A stretch of DNA of 64,000 nt from CAWCWN01 sp963799245 (GCA_963799245.1 CAWCWN010000003.1:2728001-2792000), one strand, 5' to 3'. Shown: positions 20,962 through 30,817, counted from the first letter of the stretch. Translations and numbers: made by a program. Notes: generated by a model from the sequence alone, not told the origin.

Positions 20962-21231
20962 CGCGGATGACTCGTAAACAGACACGGCGCCGCTTCTCTT
21001 CGCTCTCCACTTGTTGCTCCTCACCCCTATCTCCGCTCGTGCCCCGGCTCTACCGCGCTCGATCACCACCCCTCAGAAGTATCCTGGCGCATTCCCTTTC
21101 ACCCGCTGGTTGAACCTTTGTATTCACCTGTGCGCCTGGCACCCAGGTTCATTGTCGTATGTTGTTTCCCCATGTGTTCTGAGGCAGCCATCCAGGCTGC
21201 TCAGTTCATAAACGTAGAAAGGATGACTCCT

Positions 21232-21648
21232 ATGCCTTGCAATCTCGCAGTCAGTGTCGCCAAAGCTGGCGTTACCAGACCTCAATTGCTCGCTTTCCTC
21301 ACCCCTGACATCGTGCAACAGGTAGCCCTGACGTACCTGCAGCAGCAATATGCTGCGCTACATCCGCGCATGAGCTCTACCTCCGGTAACAGTGTCTGTC
21401 TCCAGGTGGACACGAGCCTGGTGGTGATCACCGATGGCTCTGTGCAGGTCACGGACAGTCGTGGCAATACGACCTTTGCCGAGACGCTGGCCAATGAGGT
21501 CGAGCAGCTGGTACTCCAGCTCGCCGATAGCCTGTTTCAACAGCAAGTGCAACAGATCCTTGGCCCTGCTGTGACCCAGGTTCAGACCATGCAAGTGGAC
21601 AATGACGGCATCATGCAGCAGGCTGCCGTGTTTACCCTCGAATTGTGA
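21232..21648 (+). CDS. Hypothetical protein, possible Ycf35/DUF1257-like partner
   Basis: It has 138 residues; AAAGG lies about 9 bases before the ATG at 21232. It starts with a helical region, then a beta hairpin (SLVVITDGSVQVTDSRGN) and a C-terminal helix-strand unit (LADSLFQQQVQQIL ... AAVFTLEL). Order and size resemble the DUF1257 protein that accompanies Ycf46-type AAA ATPases with a DUF2997 protein in cyanobacteria, plastids and some phages. Residue similarity is weak, so this is inferred from context only. Confidence 0.4.
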   Translation: MPCNLAVSVAKAGVTRPQLLAFLTPDIVQQVALTYLQQQYAALHPRMSSTSGNSVCLQVDTSLVVITDGSVQVTDSRGNTTFAETLANEVEQLVLQLADSLFQQQVQQILGPAVTQVQTMQVDNDGIMQQAAVFTLEL

Positions 21649-21679
21649 TTTCTTTCAGCAAAGATGAAGGAGTATACCC

Positions 21680-21889
21680 ATGAAAATTCGCATGTTTGCC
21701 TTGCCTGGCGGTACTGTTCAGGTGTTCGTGGATGAAGGCACATTTGAAGAGGCCAGGGCTGCCACGAATGCCATTCTTGCGCAGTTGCAGGCACAAGGCT
21801 TACCTGTGGAACTGGTCGGGCAGATTGAGCAGCATAAGGATGATGTGACCCACGTCCACGTGCAGCAGGATGCGAACCAGCATCTCTAG
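21680..21889 (+). CDS. Small protein, DUF2997-like
   Basis: It has 69 residues; AAGGAG lies 8 bases before the ATG. A short beta hairpin (RMFALPGGTVQVFVDEGTF) followed by a helix (EEARAATNAILAQLQAQG) and a final strand with His residues. Size, fold order and place, 200 bases before a Ycf46-like AAA gene, resemble DUF2997 proteins. Unknown biochemical role; probably a partner or substrate adaptor of the AAA ATPase. Confidence 0.45.
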   Translation: MKIRMFALPGGTVQVFVDEGTFEEARAATNAILAQLQAQGLPVELVGQIEQHKDDVTHVHVQQDANQHL

Positions 21890-22088
21890 CCTGCCCGAAC
21901 TAGCGTGAGCGCGGCAACGACCTGCCGCCATCCACCGCTCGTATGGTGCCCCGGCGTCGCTCGCCTGGTGACCCATCTACCTTTTCCCGTTGATTCTCAT
22001 GCGTCTGTCGCAGCTCTGGGGAGCAGTTCAAGCGAACTGCTCCCTCTGCTTTTGTGGCTGCGCACTAGTGGAAGGAGTTTGTTTAGCT

Positions 22089-23933
22089 ATGCCAACGACA
22101 AACATGCAACCGACAAGCGCGCCGTCTACCGAGACGGCCTCCGCCGCTCAACTCCCAGGGTGGTTTACCGACGAATATATTCCCACATTCTCCTCTGGCG
22201 CCGCGCACTGCTTCATTCTCTCCGGTGACATCTATGGTGCCACCGTCCAGGGCATCTCGCAGGTGCGTTTCTTGCAATCCGTCCTCTCCAGGAGACGCCT
22301 GGCCGTCGCGTACTACAATCGCGCGACGGGGATTCGCTTCGTAACCGAGTCGATGAAGGATGCGGCGCTTCAACTCATTGGCAGCACACCAGCTCAGGCG
22401 CCGGCAGCCAATCCGATGGCGGCAGCTCTCGCTGCCTCGGGTGTTGGCGTCCAGCCAAGCGAGGCGAGTGATGTCTTCAGCTCTGCCAGGAGTCCGCTCA
22501 CGGCCCTGAACGTGCTCGGACAACTGCTGCGCTCACCGCAAGGCAAAGGGCAGGTAGCCGTCATCATCGATTTTGCCGATACGCTCTGCCCGCAAAAGGA
22601 CAAAGCGACGATGAGCGACGACGACCGTGTGTTGTTCGTGTCTCTGCTCTCCTGGGGGCAGGATGCAACGCTGGCGGAGCGCGATAATCCGGTGTTCTTG
22701 CTCTCACGCACCCCTGGTGAACTGCACGCCGACCTGCGCTCTTCCAGCAGCGGCTACAAACTGATCGAGATCCCGCTACCGACCAGGGAAGAGCGCGCGG
22801 CCTATCTCACGTGGTACCTCAAGCAGCGTGAGGACAATGAGAAGCCCATCGCCCTCACTGAACTGACGGTGCTGGAGCTGGCCAACATCACCGCAGGCTT
22901 GAACTTGCGCCAGCTCGAGGATGTCTTGCTGCTTGCGGCGAAATCAGGCGGCGTGACACGGACGCTGGTCAAGGCCCGCAAGGACAGCATTATCGCTGCC
23001 GAGTACAGCCAGGTGGCCGAGATGATTGATCCGCTTTCCGGCGGCTTCCAGTCGATTGGCGGCATGGACCGGCTTGTCGCCTGGTCCAGGAATGAACTCA
23101 TCATCCCCCTCTCACAGGGCCGTATCGATGTGCCCAAAGGCGTGTTGCTCGTAGGTCCTCCGGGAGGCGGCAAGAGCTTTTTCATGCGCGCACTCAGCAA
23201 GGAACTCGGCTTCAACGCGGTCGCGCTCAAAGCAGAGAACATCCTGGGTGGACGCGTGGGAGACTCGGAGCGCAAATTCCAGCAGTTCCGTGCTTTTTGT
23301 GAAGGCCTGGCGCCCGTCGCCGTGTTTTTTGACGAGATTGACCAATCAGATATGGCCCGGCGTGGCAATGGCTCTGGGAACCCCGTTGCCTCCAACTTGT
23401 TCAGTGCCATGTTGCAATGGATGTCTGACGAGACGTTGCGTGGGAAGATCATCATCTTCTTTGCGAGTAACCGCCCGGATTTGATCGACCCGGCACTCCT
23501 ACGCCTGGGAAGGATGGACGCGATCATCCCGGTCCTCTTGCCGGATGACGAGGCGCGGCAGGGGATCATTCTCGCCCAGGTGCGCAGCCAACAGGTGTCT
23601 ATCGCGGAGGAGGCAACAGTTGTCCTGGTTGGGAAAACCAGGGATTACAGCGCCGCAGATCTCGCGGCTGTTGTGACCAAAGCGAGACGGCTGGCACAGC
23701 GCGAGGGGCGCGCACAGATCGCGCTGGTCGATGCGGAAACGGCCCTGCGCTTTATGCGTCCGCAAACGCCGCAGATCGCGGAGCGCTATACACTGTTGGC
23801 CGTCCAGGCGTGTAACGACGCCGAACTGCTTCCCCCGCCCTACGATACCATGCTCTCAAACCGTGAGGAACTGCAAGCGCAGATCGATGAAGCACCATCT
23901 TCTCAGCCAGTGCGCGGTGAGCGCAGCTGGTAA
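22089..23933 (+). CDS. Ycf46-like AAA+ ATPase
   Basis: It has 614 residues from the ATG at 22089 (AAGGAG about 11 bases ahead). The N-terminal half is a degenerate AAA domain without Walker A but with AVIIDFADTL (about 158) and FLLSRTPGEL (about 200), then a helical lid. The C-terminal AAA domain is complete: GGMDRLVAW (about 325), Walker A VGPPGGGKSFF (about 355), Walker B VAVFFDEIDQSD (about 414), sensor ASNRPDLIDPALLRLGRMD with the arginine finger (about 460). One dead and one live domain is the Ycf46 arrangement. It probably remodels a protein or nucleoprotein target in the cytosol. Two small proteins precede it and a long unknown gene follows, as a set. Confidence 0.75.
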   Translation: MPTTNMQPTSAPSTETASAAQLPGWFTDEYIPTFSSGAAHCFILSGDIYGATVQGISQVRFLQSVLSRRRLAVAYYNRATGIRFVTESMKDAALQLIGSTPAQAPAANPMAAALAASGVGVQPSEASDVFSSARSPLTALNVLGQLLRSPQGKGQVAVIIDFADTLCPQKDKATMSDDDRVLFVSLLSWGQDATLAERDNPVFLLSRTPGELHADLRSSSSGYKLIEIPLPTREERAAYLTWYLKQREDNEKPIALTELTVLELANITAGLNLRQLEDVLLLAAKSGGVTRTLVKARKDSIIAAEYSQVAEMIDPLSGGFQSIGGMDRLVAWSRNELIIPLSQGRIDVPKGVLLVGPPGGGKSFFMRALSKELGFNAVALKAENILGGRVGDSERKFQQFRAFCEGLAPVAVFFDEIDQSDMARRGNGSGNPVASNLFSAMLQWMSDETLRGKIIIFFASNRPDLIDPALLRLGRMDAIIPVLLPDDEARQGIILAQVRSQQVSIAEEATVVLVGKTRDYSAADLAAVVTKARRLAQREGRAQIALVDAETALRFMRPQTPQIAERYTLLAVQACNDAELLPPPYDTMLSNREELQAQIDEAPSSQPVRGERSW

Positions 23934-24000
23934 CGTTTCTCGCGCGCTGTATTGCCGGCGGACCACACTCCGTCGGTCATAGCCGACCCCATGAAAAAAT

Positions 24001-24035
24001 GACCAGCCCTGCTGCTCTAATCAGCAGGGTTGGTC
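24001..24035 (+). promoter_or_regulatory. Strong hairpin between the AAA gene and the next gene
   Basis: GACCAGCCCTGCTG pairs with CAGCAGGGTTGGTC (one G-T pair) around a 7-base loop. No T tract follows, so it is less likely a terminator than an mRNA stability element or attenuator 48 bases ahead of the ATG at 24083. Confidence 0.5.
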
Positions 24036-24107
24036 GCGTTGTCGCTTCTTTGCGACGAGCTATTCAAGAAGGAGTATACCATATGCAACAACTTCAGGAA
24101 ACCCTCA

Positions 24108-25755
24108 GGGTGCGCGCTAATTTTTTGCATGAAAGGGGACAGGAGAAAGAGGGGATGGTAGAATAGGGAAAAAGTCCAGGGGGAAGGCGAGAGAATGAAC
24201 AAGAAGAAGAATAAGGGAGAACGAAGCGCACAGATGCAAGAGGTGAGCGCCGGGCTGCAGGATGTACTGGGAATGAACCAGTGGCGAGCGGCCCACCCGA
24301 AAGCCACGTTGCGCGAGATTGAAGAAGCGGTGGATGCTCAGATGAACCAACTGCGAGCGCAACTGATCCAGGAGATCGTGCACATGGGCGAGGCGGGAGA
24401 GTGGAGCGAAGGGCCACCAGAAGCCCGTCCGAAATGTGAGCGATGTGGAACGGTGTTGCTGGCACGCGGGAAGCAGACGCGCTGGTTGCAAACGACCGGA
24501 GGGGAGGCGATCAAACTGGAGCGCAGTTACGGGACTTGTCCGGAGTGTGGGCAAGGGATTTTTCCCCCTCGATGAGCAATTGGGGCTGGATGGAGCGGGG
24601 TTGACGCCCCGTGGACAAGAAGCGCTGGTACGCCTGGCGGCCTGGATGTCGTTCGAACACGCCTGTGAGTTGCTCGAAGATCTGCTGGGGATGCAAGTCA
24701 GTGCCACGAGTAGTCGACGATACACCTATCAGACCGGGCAGGCGGCCTTAGCGGTGCAGCAGGCCGAAGAGCAACGCATCCGGGAGGAATTGCCTGAGCC
24801 GCCCAAAGGCACAGAGCGGCAAGCCATCAGCGCCGATGGAGCGTTTGTCCCGCTGGTGGGAGGGGAGTGGGCAGAAGTCAAAACGCTGGTGGTAGCCGAG
24901 GTCATACAGAACGATCGGGAAGCGGGAGAGGCAGACACGGCGCAGGTCTCCTCGTTTTCGCGGTTGACCGACGCCGAGACCTTCAGCCAGCAGGCGGTCG
25001 TCGAACTGCATCGTCGAGGCGTGGAGCGAGCCGAGGCGGTGTGTGCCGTGACGGATGGAGCGGAGTGGCTGCAGGGCTTCATTGATGCCCATTGCCCCAA
25101 AGCGCTGCGCATCCTCGATTTCGCGCATGCGGCTGAGTATGTCAGCGCTTTGGGGCAGCTCGCTAGCGAAGCCGGCAGTGTCATGGCGCCCAAGTGGCTG
25201 GAGCAGCAGCTTCATGACCTCAAACATGAGGGTCCGAAGCCTGTACTCGCCCAACTCCGCCCATTGCCAGCACAGCATCCGACCGTGGCGCTGTTAAGCG
25301 AGAAACTGGCCTACCTGGAGAAACGCGAGGCGCACATGCAGTATCCGACCTATCAAGAGACGGGCTGGCCGATCGGCTCGGGCATGGTCGAGAGTGCCAA
25401 CAAGCTCGTGGTCGAAGCGCGACTCAAAGGAGCGGGCATGCATTGGAGCAGACCGCACGTCAATCCCATGCTCGTTTTGCGTAATGCGGTCTGTAATCAG
25501 CGCTGGCAGGAGACCTGGCAAGCGTCTCAGACCCATCAGCAAGCCGCGCGCACGCTGCATCGACAGGAGCAGAGCCAGCACCGCCTGATGGTGGCCTGCT
25601 GCAAGCTCCTCCTCCTGTGGGAACGGCTCAGAGCATCACAGCGGGTTCGTCCTCCCACTCCCAGCCGTCCTCCCGCTCGCTATTCTTGGCGACAGCCCTT
25701 TCTTCGACGCCCTCCGACTTCCCAGAGCGTCCATGCAAAAAATTAGCGCGCACCC
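24108..25755 (+). mobile_element. ISKra4-family insertion sequence
   Basis: Inverted ends GGGTGCGCGCTAATTTTTTG at 24108 and the complement ending at 25755, with several more matching bases inward. The 9-bp AAACCCTCA is duplicated at 24099-24107 and 25756-25764. The element is 1648 bp, with one transposase gene in two frames. The reading frame of the target gene is restored on removal, so the borders are exact. Confidence 0.9.
24195..25746 (+). CDS. ISKra4-family transposase in two overlapping frames
   Basis: The first frame (24195-24575, 126 residues) has a zinc-ribbon-like CERCGT ... CPECGQG and stops at TGA 24575. The second frame continues the same protein from about 24550: LDEQLGLDG, then the catalytic D in ISADGAFVPLVGGEW, D in CAVTDGAEWLQ and E in PIGSGMVESANK, with the family's typical spacing. 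The switch falls in a run of T and C (TTTTTCCCCC at about 24559-24568) and needs a one-base shift, so it may be programmed frameshifting or a real lesion. The total is about 510 residues, near the family's usual length. The C-terminus ends inside the right inverted repeat. Confidence 0.75.
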
Positions 25756-27190
25756 AAACCCTCACCAGCACAGAACAGATCGAGAGCCGCAAAGAGCAAA
25801 CGATCACGGTGATCCTCGGCCAGTCAAGCTTCCAGCAGGTGGACTGGCGCATGCTCATGCAGGAAGGCGTGATGGTCCGGGTGATCATCCGCCGCTGCCG
25901 ATTTACGGCGAAACTAGAGCTCTCCGATCTCGGCGTGACCGTCCAGGACCCACGCGTTCGCCAGGCGATCGCTCGCACGCTCGTGCTTGGGGAAAAGCGC
26001 CTGCTCCCCGAACTGTACATGGCCAGCCTGGGCCGCGTGGAGAGTGGTGCGCGTCGGCTGCTCGCGAAGAATTCGTTTCACACCGAGCTGGGCTCGTTCA
26101 TTCCCGTGACTGCCTACGACGTCTGGAAGCAAGAGACGGAGGAGTGCAAAAAGCGCTACTTCGTCCTCCGCGACGAGATCCTCGCAAAGCACGAGGAACT
26201 TGTGCAGCAGATCCTCGCTGAGTATACGATCGTCGCCCGCGATACCTACCGTCGCATCCAGGAAGTAAGTCCCTCTGCGCTCAGCGAGAGCGAGGAGGCG
26301 TTTGTGCAGAGCTACTGTGAGCGGATCATCGCGCTCATTCCTGACAAGAATCGTATTCAAGAGTCCTTCGGTTTCGACATCGAGCTGGTGGATGGGGTCA
26401 AGCGCATGAACGAACTGACCGAGGAGCAAGCGGAGAGTGCGATGCCGACGCGCCAGGTGCAGCTAGAGCAACTGCGCAGTCAGGCGGGGGCACGAGACTG
26501 GCAGCGTGAGCAGATGCAGCGCGATCTCCTCCAGCAAGCCCAGGCGAAAAAGAAAAGCGTCGTCGATGCGTTCCTCTCCACCATTGTTGCGCAACTGCGG
26601 AGCCTGACCTACGACGCGATGACCGATGTCCTCGCCAGCTTGGAACGGCGCGGAGATGGGAAGTTCCCACCGCGCTCCGTCACGCAGCTCAAGAATCTGG
26701 TTGAGCAGATCTCCCAGCTCAATTTTTACGGCGACCAGGATCTCGCACGCGCGATGACCCAGATCCAGGCCATCATTGACCAGCAACCGGCAAAACGGCA
26801 GCGCAACCTCACGGAGATCCGCGAGAAACTGCGCGCCATTGCGACGGTCGCTCGTGCAACCCTGTTGGACCTGGAGCAGGAGCCGCGGAGCGCGCGTGCG
26901 TTGGATGTTCCCGATGCGCCGACTAAGGCGAACATCCGTGAAGCCCGCAAAGAACTGGGGCTGGACCTGGATGATACAGCCTTCCTGCAACTGCCACAGG
27001 TGCGCGGTGAGCGCATTGCCGAGCAGGTCTCCCTCTTCGCTTGGGTGGAAGAGGAAGGTCGTGCGCAACGCCTGGCCTAGCCGTTTCTTGATCTCTTCAA
27101 CATTCTCTATACATACTCGTTCCTATGCCTCGGATCAGGCGCCTTGCCTGTTCCGGGGCGTGTCTTTGGATGCGCATAGAAAGGAGCTGA

Positions 27191-27406
27191 ATGACGCAAA
27201 CAGTGTCTCTTTCGGCCCTCTTTGGCAAGCGGGAGGCCGAACTGAGCGGTGGTTTCTACCGGAGAGGGGCCGTCGTGCGCCTGGCCAACCGGAGCCGGTA
27301 TAACACACTGCCTGCCTCTGAAACGCCATCGCTGGGCATGGGCATGGTTCAGGCGGTTCTGGCTGTACTGACGATGCATGTTATTGATCTCGTGAGAGAG
27401 AGCTAA
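27191..27406 (+). CDS. Small hypothetical protein
   Basis: It has 71 residues; AAAGGAG lies 5 bases before the ATG. The N-terminus is basic and the C-terminus is hydrophobic (GMGMVQAVLAVLTMHVIDLV). It ends at the left border region of an IS630-family element, so it may be truncated. No family recognised. Confidence 0.4.
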   Translation: MTQTVSLSALFGKREAELSGGFYRRGAVVRLANRSRYNTLPASETPSLGMGMVQAVLAVLTMHVIDLVRES

Positions 27407-28480
27407 AGTGTGAGCGGATCTAGCCGATCAAAGGAGGTATGGGAGCACCAAAGAAAGCCGACTGGCGAGAAGAGAGGCGCAAACGTGCCTGGGAACTGAA
27501 ACAAGCTGGATGGAAACAACAAGATATCGCGGAGGCGCTGGGGGTGACGGAGGGAGCGGTCAGCCAGTGGATGAAATGTGGCAGAGAGGGAGGAGAAGAA
27601 GCCCTCAAAGCGCATCCCGCGAAAGGAGCGAAGCCCCGTTTGACGGCAGAGCAGCGAGCACACATCCCAGCAGTGCTGGCGAAAGGAGCGCCAGCCTATG
27701 GATTTCGCGGAGAGGTCTGGAACAGCCGCAGACTGGCAGTGGCGATCCAACGGGAGTTTGGGGTGAGTTATCATCCCGATCATTGTGGCTACCTGGTGCG
27801 CAAGATGGGCTACAGCATGCAGAAACCGGTCGAACGAGCCACGCAGCGCAATGAGCGCGCGATCGAGCACTGGAAAGCGCATCACTGGCCACAGCTGAAA
27901 AAAAAGCCGAGCAAGAAAAGCGGGTGATAGTCTTTGTCGATGAAGCGGGCTTTTATCTGCTGCCGATGACAGTCCGGACCTATGCCTTGCGAGGGCATAC
28001 CCCGGTGTTACGCGTGAAACTCACGCGTGACCATCTGTCCGCGATCGGAGGCATCACTCCCAAGGGACGGATTTTCATGCAGATGCAAACACGAGCGTAC
28101 ACCGCCGAGGATGTCGTGCGGTTTGTACGGATGCTGTTGCGCAAGATCGCAGGCCCGCTGCTGGTCATTTGGGATGGCTCACCCATTCATCGAGCGAACG
28201 TGGTCAAACAGTTTCTCGCCAGTCCGATGGGCAAACGCGTCCATCTGGAACGCTTGCCTGGCTACGCTCCTGAGTTAAATCCACAAGAACAGGTGTGGAA
28301 CCTGCTCAAGCGCCGCGAGCTCAAGAACCTGTGTTGTCAGGATCTGGCTCACCTGGAGCGAGAGCTTATGCGTGCCAAAGAACGTCTTCGCCATCGGCGA
28401 ACCATCCTTCAGCACAGTTTCGCTCATGCTCTTGATGAGGTTTAGATGTTTCTCACGATGTCAATAAGTCATTTGCGTGG
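27407..28480 (+). mobile_element. IS630-family insertion sequence, borders approximate
   Basis: It holds one IS630-type transposase in two frames. GTGAGCGGATCTA near 27411 and the inverse-strand GTGAGAAACATCTA (28443-28456 region) look like diverged end repeats, but I could not find a decisive TA duplication, so both borders are approximate. Confidence 0.6.
27439..28445 (+). CDS. IS630-family transposase in two frames
   Basis: ORF A at 27439-27927 (162 residues) has the helix-turn-helix WKQQDIAEALGVTEGAVSQW and a second winged helix. ORF B at 27924-28445 has the DDE triad: D in IVFVDEAGFYLLP, D in VIWDGSPIHR and E in ELNPQEQVWNLLK. The frames overlap by 4 bases, right after an eight-A run (27898-27905), the usual place for programmed frameshifting in this family. 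The total length of about 335 residues is normal for IS630 transposases. AAAGGAGG lies just ahead of the first ATG. Both halves look intact. Confidence 0.85.
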
Positions 28481-28507
28481 GATGCCCAGGAACAAGTCGG
28501 CAGTGCC

Positions 28508-29191
28508 GTGCTTTACAGCACTTCAAAGCGGCCCAAAAATCAGTACACCTATCAATTTAGCTGGGACGAGCGTGATCCGGAAAATCCGCTCTACGGTGGA
28601 TTTGAGAAAGGCCTGACCTACCAGCTTGTCGTGCTCCACATCATCACCTGCTACCTGGGTGGAGTGTACCAGAGGAGCGAACGCTGCGGAGAAGTCGTCG
28701 AGTGCTGGTTCGATCTTGTGCGCGCCTGTGATGCTGGCTACCCTCGCACCAGCGCGGGTAGCTGGTCGGAGCGCGTAATAGAAGCGGCCTGTAGGGACCC
28801 TCGCATCCAGCCATTCATTGAGCGCGTGTGTGACGCTCTCTGGTTTGCCATGCGCTACCAGCTCCCGGATAAGAACATTAACCGCAAGGTGCGGATCTCT
28901 GAGGGACAGGTCCTGCCTACACAGGAGATAGGCCGTCTCGCTGCCACCCGCGCAGGAGTGGGATCTGACCTGCTAAGCCCAGAGTGGGGAAAGCTGGTTC
29001 CTGAAGGCATACTCATGCAGCAAGAAAGTGGAGCGTCACCCAAAAATACGCCTGCTCGTCAAGCACGCCTGGAACGCGAATTGAGCCTGGACGAGCAATT
29101 CTTATCGACCCTCTCCGAGACACGGGAGTCGCGCATCGTAGATCCATCTCCCTCGTGGATCTTGCCCGAAGGCGACGATGAGATCTTCTAA
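28508..29191 (+). CDS. Hypothetical protein, probably 5-prime truncated
   Basis: The best start is a GTG at 28508 with no ribosome site; the frame is open back to 28439, where it runs into the IS630 element. This suggests the element removed the real start. It has 227 residues, rich in Trp, Tyr and Arg in the first half (QYTYQFSWDERDPENPLYG), helical in the middle, and with an acidic disordered C-terminus. No family recognised. It lies in the co-directional element-maintenance block upstream of radC and ruvC. Confidence 0.45.
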   Translation: MLYSTSKRPKNQYTYQFSWDERDPENPLYGGFEKGLTYQLVVLHIITCYLGGVYQRSERCGEVVECWFDLVRACDAGYPRTSAGSWSERVIEAACRDPRIQPFIERVCDALWFAMRYQLPDKNINRKVRISEGQVLPTQEIGRLAATRAGVGSDLLSPEWGKLVPEGILMQQESGASPKNTPARQARLERELSLDEQFLSTLSETRESRIVDPSPSWILPEGDDEIF

Positions 29192-29330
29192 AGGCGCGTT
29201 GCTCGTCAGCCCGGAGCTGTCAACCATTCATCATTGTTTGCTGCACGTCGCACCCATCGAGAGCGCAATGTAGCGCATCTGCTCCTGTGACTTTCGCTGC
29301 AGTGCGGAACCATCGACCTTACTCAATCAG

Positions 29331-29353
29331 CCCCAGGAAGCACCTTCCTGGGG
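29331..29353 (+). terminator. Hairpin terminator candidate
   Basis: CCCCAGGAAG and CTTCCTGGGG form a 10-bp perfect stem with a CAC loop, followed by TTATT. It lies between the hypothetical gene ending at 29191 and the RadC-like gene, so it could end the upstream unit. Confidence 0.5.
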
Positions 29354-29391
29354 TTATTCATGCCTTCTACTCTAGAAAGGAATACAGCATT

Positions 29392-30084
29392 ATGCCACGA
29401 ACACGATCAACAACACCACGCTGCGCATATTGCCCCGTAACTACAAAGAAGACGAACAACACCATGCCTATGAGCCCTCTCTTTTTTGACGAGGAGATGG
29501 CCTTGCTCCCATCCGATTTGCTCACGCAACGTCAAGTGCAAGCCTTGCGCGAGGCCATTGCGCCCTACCTCTGCCTCGCCGAACTACGACGGCTGGCTGC
29601 AAGTGGCGAAGATATACAGGAGACGCTCAAGGACATTGAAGGCTTGCCGGAAGAGGTGCAGGCGCTGATCAGCCTGCTGCAGGTGCTCCTCATGCCTATT
29701 AAAGATGAATGCATCACATCGCCTGCTGATGTGGCGGCACTGCTCATGCTCCAGATGGGGCATCTCGACCATGAGGAATTATGGATCATGTGCCTGGATA
29801 CCAAAAATCATGTGCAACGCCTCAATCGCTTGTACAGAGGGTGTCTGAACTCGTCAGTCGTGCGCGTGTGCGAAGTATTCCGGCTGCCCCTGGTGCTTAA
29901 TAGCGCCTCCATTATTGTGGCTCATAACCATCCTTCATCTTTAATTCAGCCATCTCCCGAAGATGTCGACGTGACAAGGTCTCTCGTCCGGGCGGGCGAG
30001 TTGTTGCAAATCGAGGTGCTTGACCATCTGATTATCGGCCAGGGCAGGTGGATAAGTATGCGTGAACAACAGCTGGGTTGGTGA
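29392..30084 (+). CDS. RadC/JAB-domain protein
   Basis: It has 230 residues from the ATG at 29392 (AAAGG 10 bases ahead). The N-terminal 100 residues are helical; the C-terminal 120 are a JAB1/MPN-type domain with E in the LDHEELWIMCLD strand, the zinc signature HNHPS at about 178 followed by PSPEDVDVTRSL, and VLDHLIIG. RadC-like proteins are common on conjugative elements and phages; their metalloprotease-like fold is known, but the biological role is not settled. Its stop is followed 9 bases later by the RuvC start, suggesting one transcript. Confidence 0.8.
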   Translation: MPRTRSTTPRCAYCPVTTKKTNNTMPMSPLFFDEEMALLPSDLLTQRQVQALREAIAPYLCLAELRRLAASGEDIQETLKDIEGLPEEVQALISLLQVLLMPIKDECITSPADVAALLMLQMGHLDHEELWIMCLDTKNHVQRLNRLYRGCLNSSVVRVCEVFRLPLVLNSASIIVAHNHPSSLIQPSPEDVDVTRSLVRAGELLQIEVLDHLIIGQGRWISMREQQLGW

Positions 30085-30092
30085 GGGAGTGC

Positions 30093-30623
30093 ATGGAGAT
30101 GACAGACAATGAACCTATGGATAAGAACGAACGGCTCATTCTGGGCATTGATCCTGGCTTTGGCCGCATGGGCTATGCTGTTGTGGCAGCGGGAAATGAT
30201 CTCCGTTTGATCGGCTGCAACACGATCATGACTTCAGCGGATAAGGCCTATCCGCTGCGATTGCAGCAGATCTATGAGCAACTCAGTATGATCATTACCC
30301 AATATCGTCCGCGGGAGGCAGCCATAGAGAAACTCTTTTTTAGCAAGAATGTGACAACGGCCATCGAGGTAGCCCAGGCTCGCGGTGTAACCTTGTTGGC
30401 GCTCATCCAGAGTGGATTACCCATCTCCGAGTATACGCCCAACGAGGTCAAGCAAGCTGTCACGGGCTACGGAGCTGCCAGGAAAGAGCAGATGGGAGCG
30501 ATGGTCCAACTCTTGCTTCATCTGCCTGCAATCCCTCGGCCAGATGATGCCGCCGATGCTGCTGCCATCGCGATTTGTCATGCCCATATGCTTCGCGTCA
30601 CCACGGCGAATGCTCGAACATAG
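30093..30623 (+). CDS. ruvC: RuvC-type Holliday junction resolvase
   Basis: It has 176 residues from the ATG at 30093, with GAGGGA ahead. All four RuvC acidic residues can be placed: D19 in GIDPGFG, E78 in AIEKLFF, and the DDAADAAAIAICH pair near 150. Length and motif order are normal. It cuts four-way junctions symmetrically during recombination and replication repair. RuvA and RuvB are not in the window; being last in a block with a primase and RadC, this may be the element's own resolvase rather than the chromosomal copy. An intrinsic terminator follows 50 bases downstream. Confidence 0.85.
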   Translation: MEMTDNEPMDKNERLILGIDPGFGRMGYAVVAAGNDLRLIGCNTIMTSADKAYPLRLQQIYEQLSMIITQYRPREAAIEKLFFSKNVTTAIEVAQARGVTLLALIQSGLPISEYTPNEVKQAVTGYGAARKEQMGAMVQLLLHLPAIPRPDDAADAAAIAICHAHMLRVTTANART

Positions 30624-30672
30624 ATTATAGAGAGCCTGATAGCAGCAGATTTTCTTCCAGGGGAGAGCACAG

Positions 30673-30707
30673 GGATGGTTTTTCTCAGAAAAGCCATCCT
30701 TTTTTGC
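30673..30707 (+). terminator. Intrinsic terminator after ruvC
   Basis: GGATGGTTTTTC pairs with GAAAAGCCATCC (one G-T) around a TCA loop, followed by TTTTTTGCTTTT. Confidence 0.85.
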
Positions 30708-30817
30708 TTTTGGAGAACGCTCACCACTCTACGATAGGGAGTATTGCAGATTGAAAATAAGATTGGCTCTCTCCCGTGAGCCATCCATGAAGGCGTTTGC
30801 GGATTACCCGAAAGTTT

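Larger units (their letters stand above)
24083..27080 (+). pseudogene. Long helical gene split after codon 8 by an ISKra4-family element
   Basis: GAAGGAG precedes an ATG at 24083. Codons 1-8 (MQQLQETL) are followed by a 1648-bp insertion; the frame resumes at 25765 with TSTEQIESRKEQ and runs to 27080. Removing the insertion and one copy of the 9-base duplication leaves exactly 447 codons. The protein is helical and charged, with a beta-rich N-terminal section (ITVILGQSSFQQV, VMVRVIIRRCRFTAK) and long coiled-coil stretches after residue 130. No family recognised with confidence; it follows a Ycf46-like AAA ATPase and is probably its partner. Without its own ATG and ribosome site the rest of the gene is likely not expressed normally. 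Confidence 0.65.

Noticed and set aside
27191..29191. One gene split by the IS630 element at 27.4-28.5 kb
   Set aside because: Joining the 71-residue gene to the 227-residue gene at a TA does not give a continuous frame, so I kept them separate.
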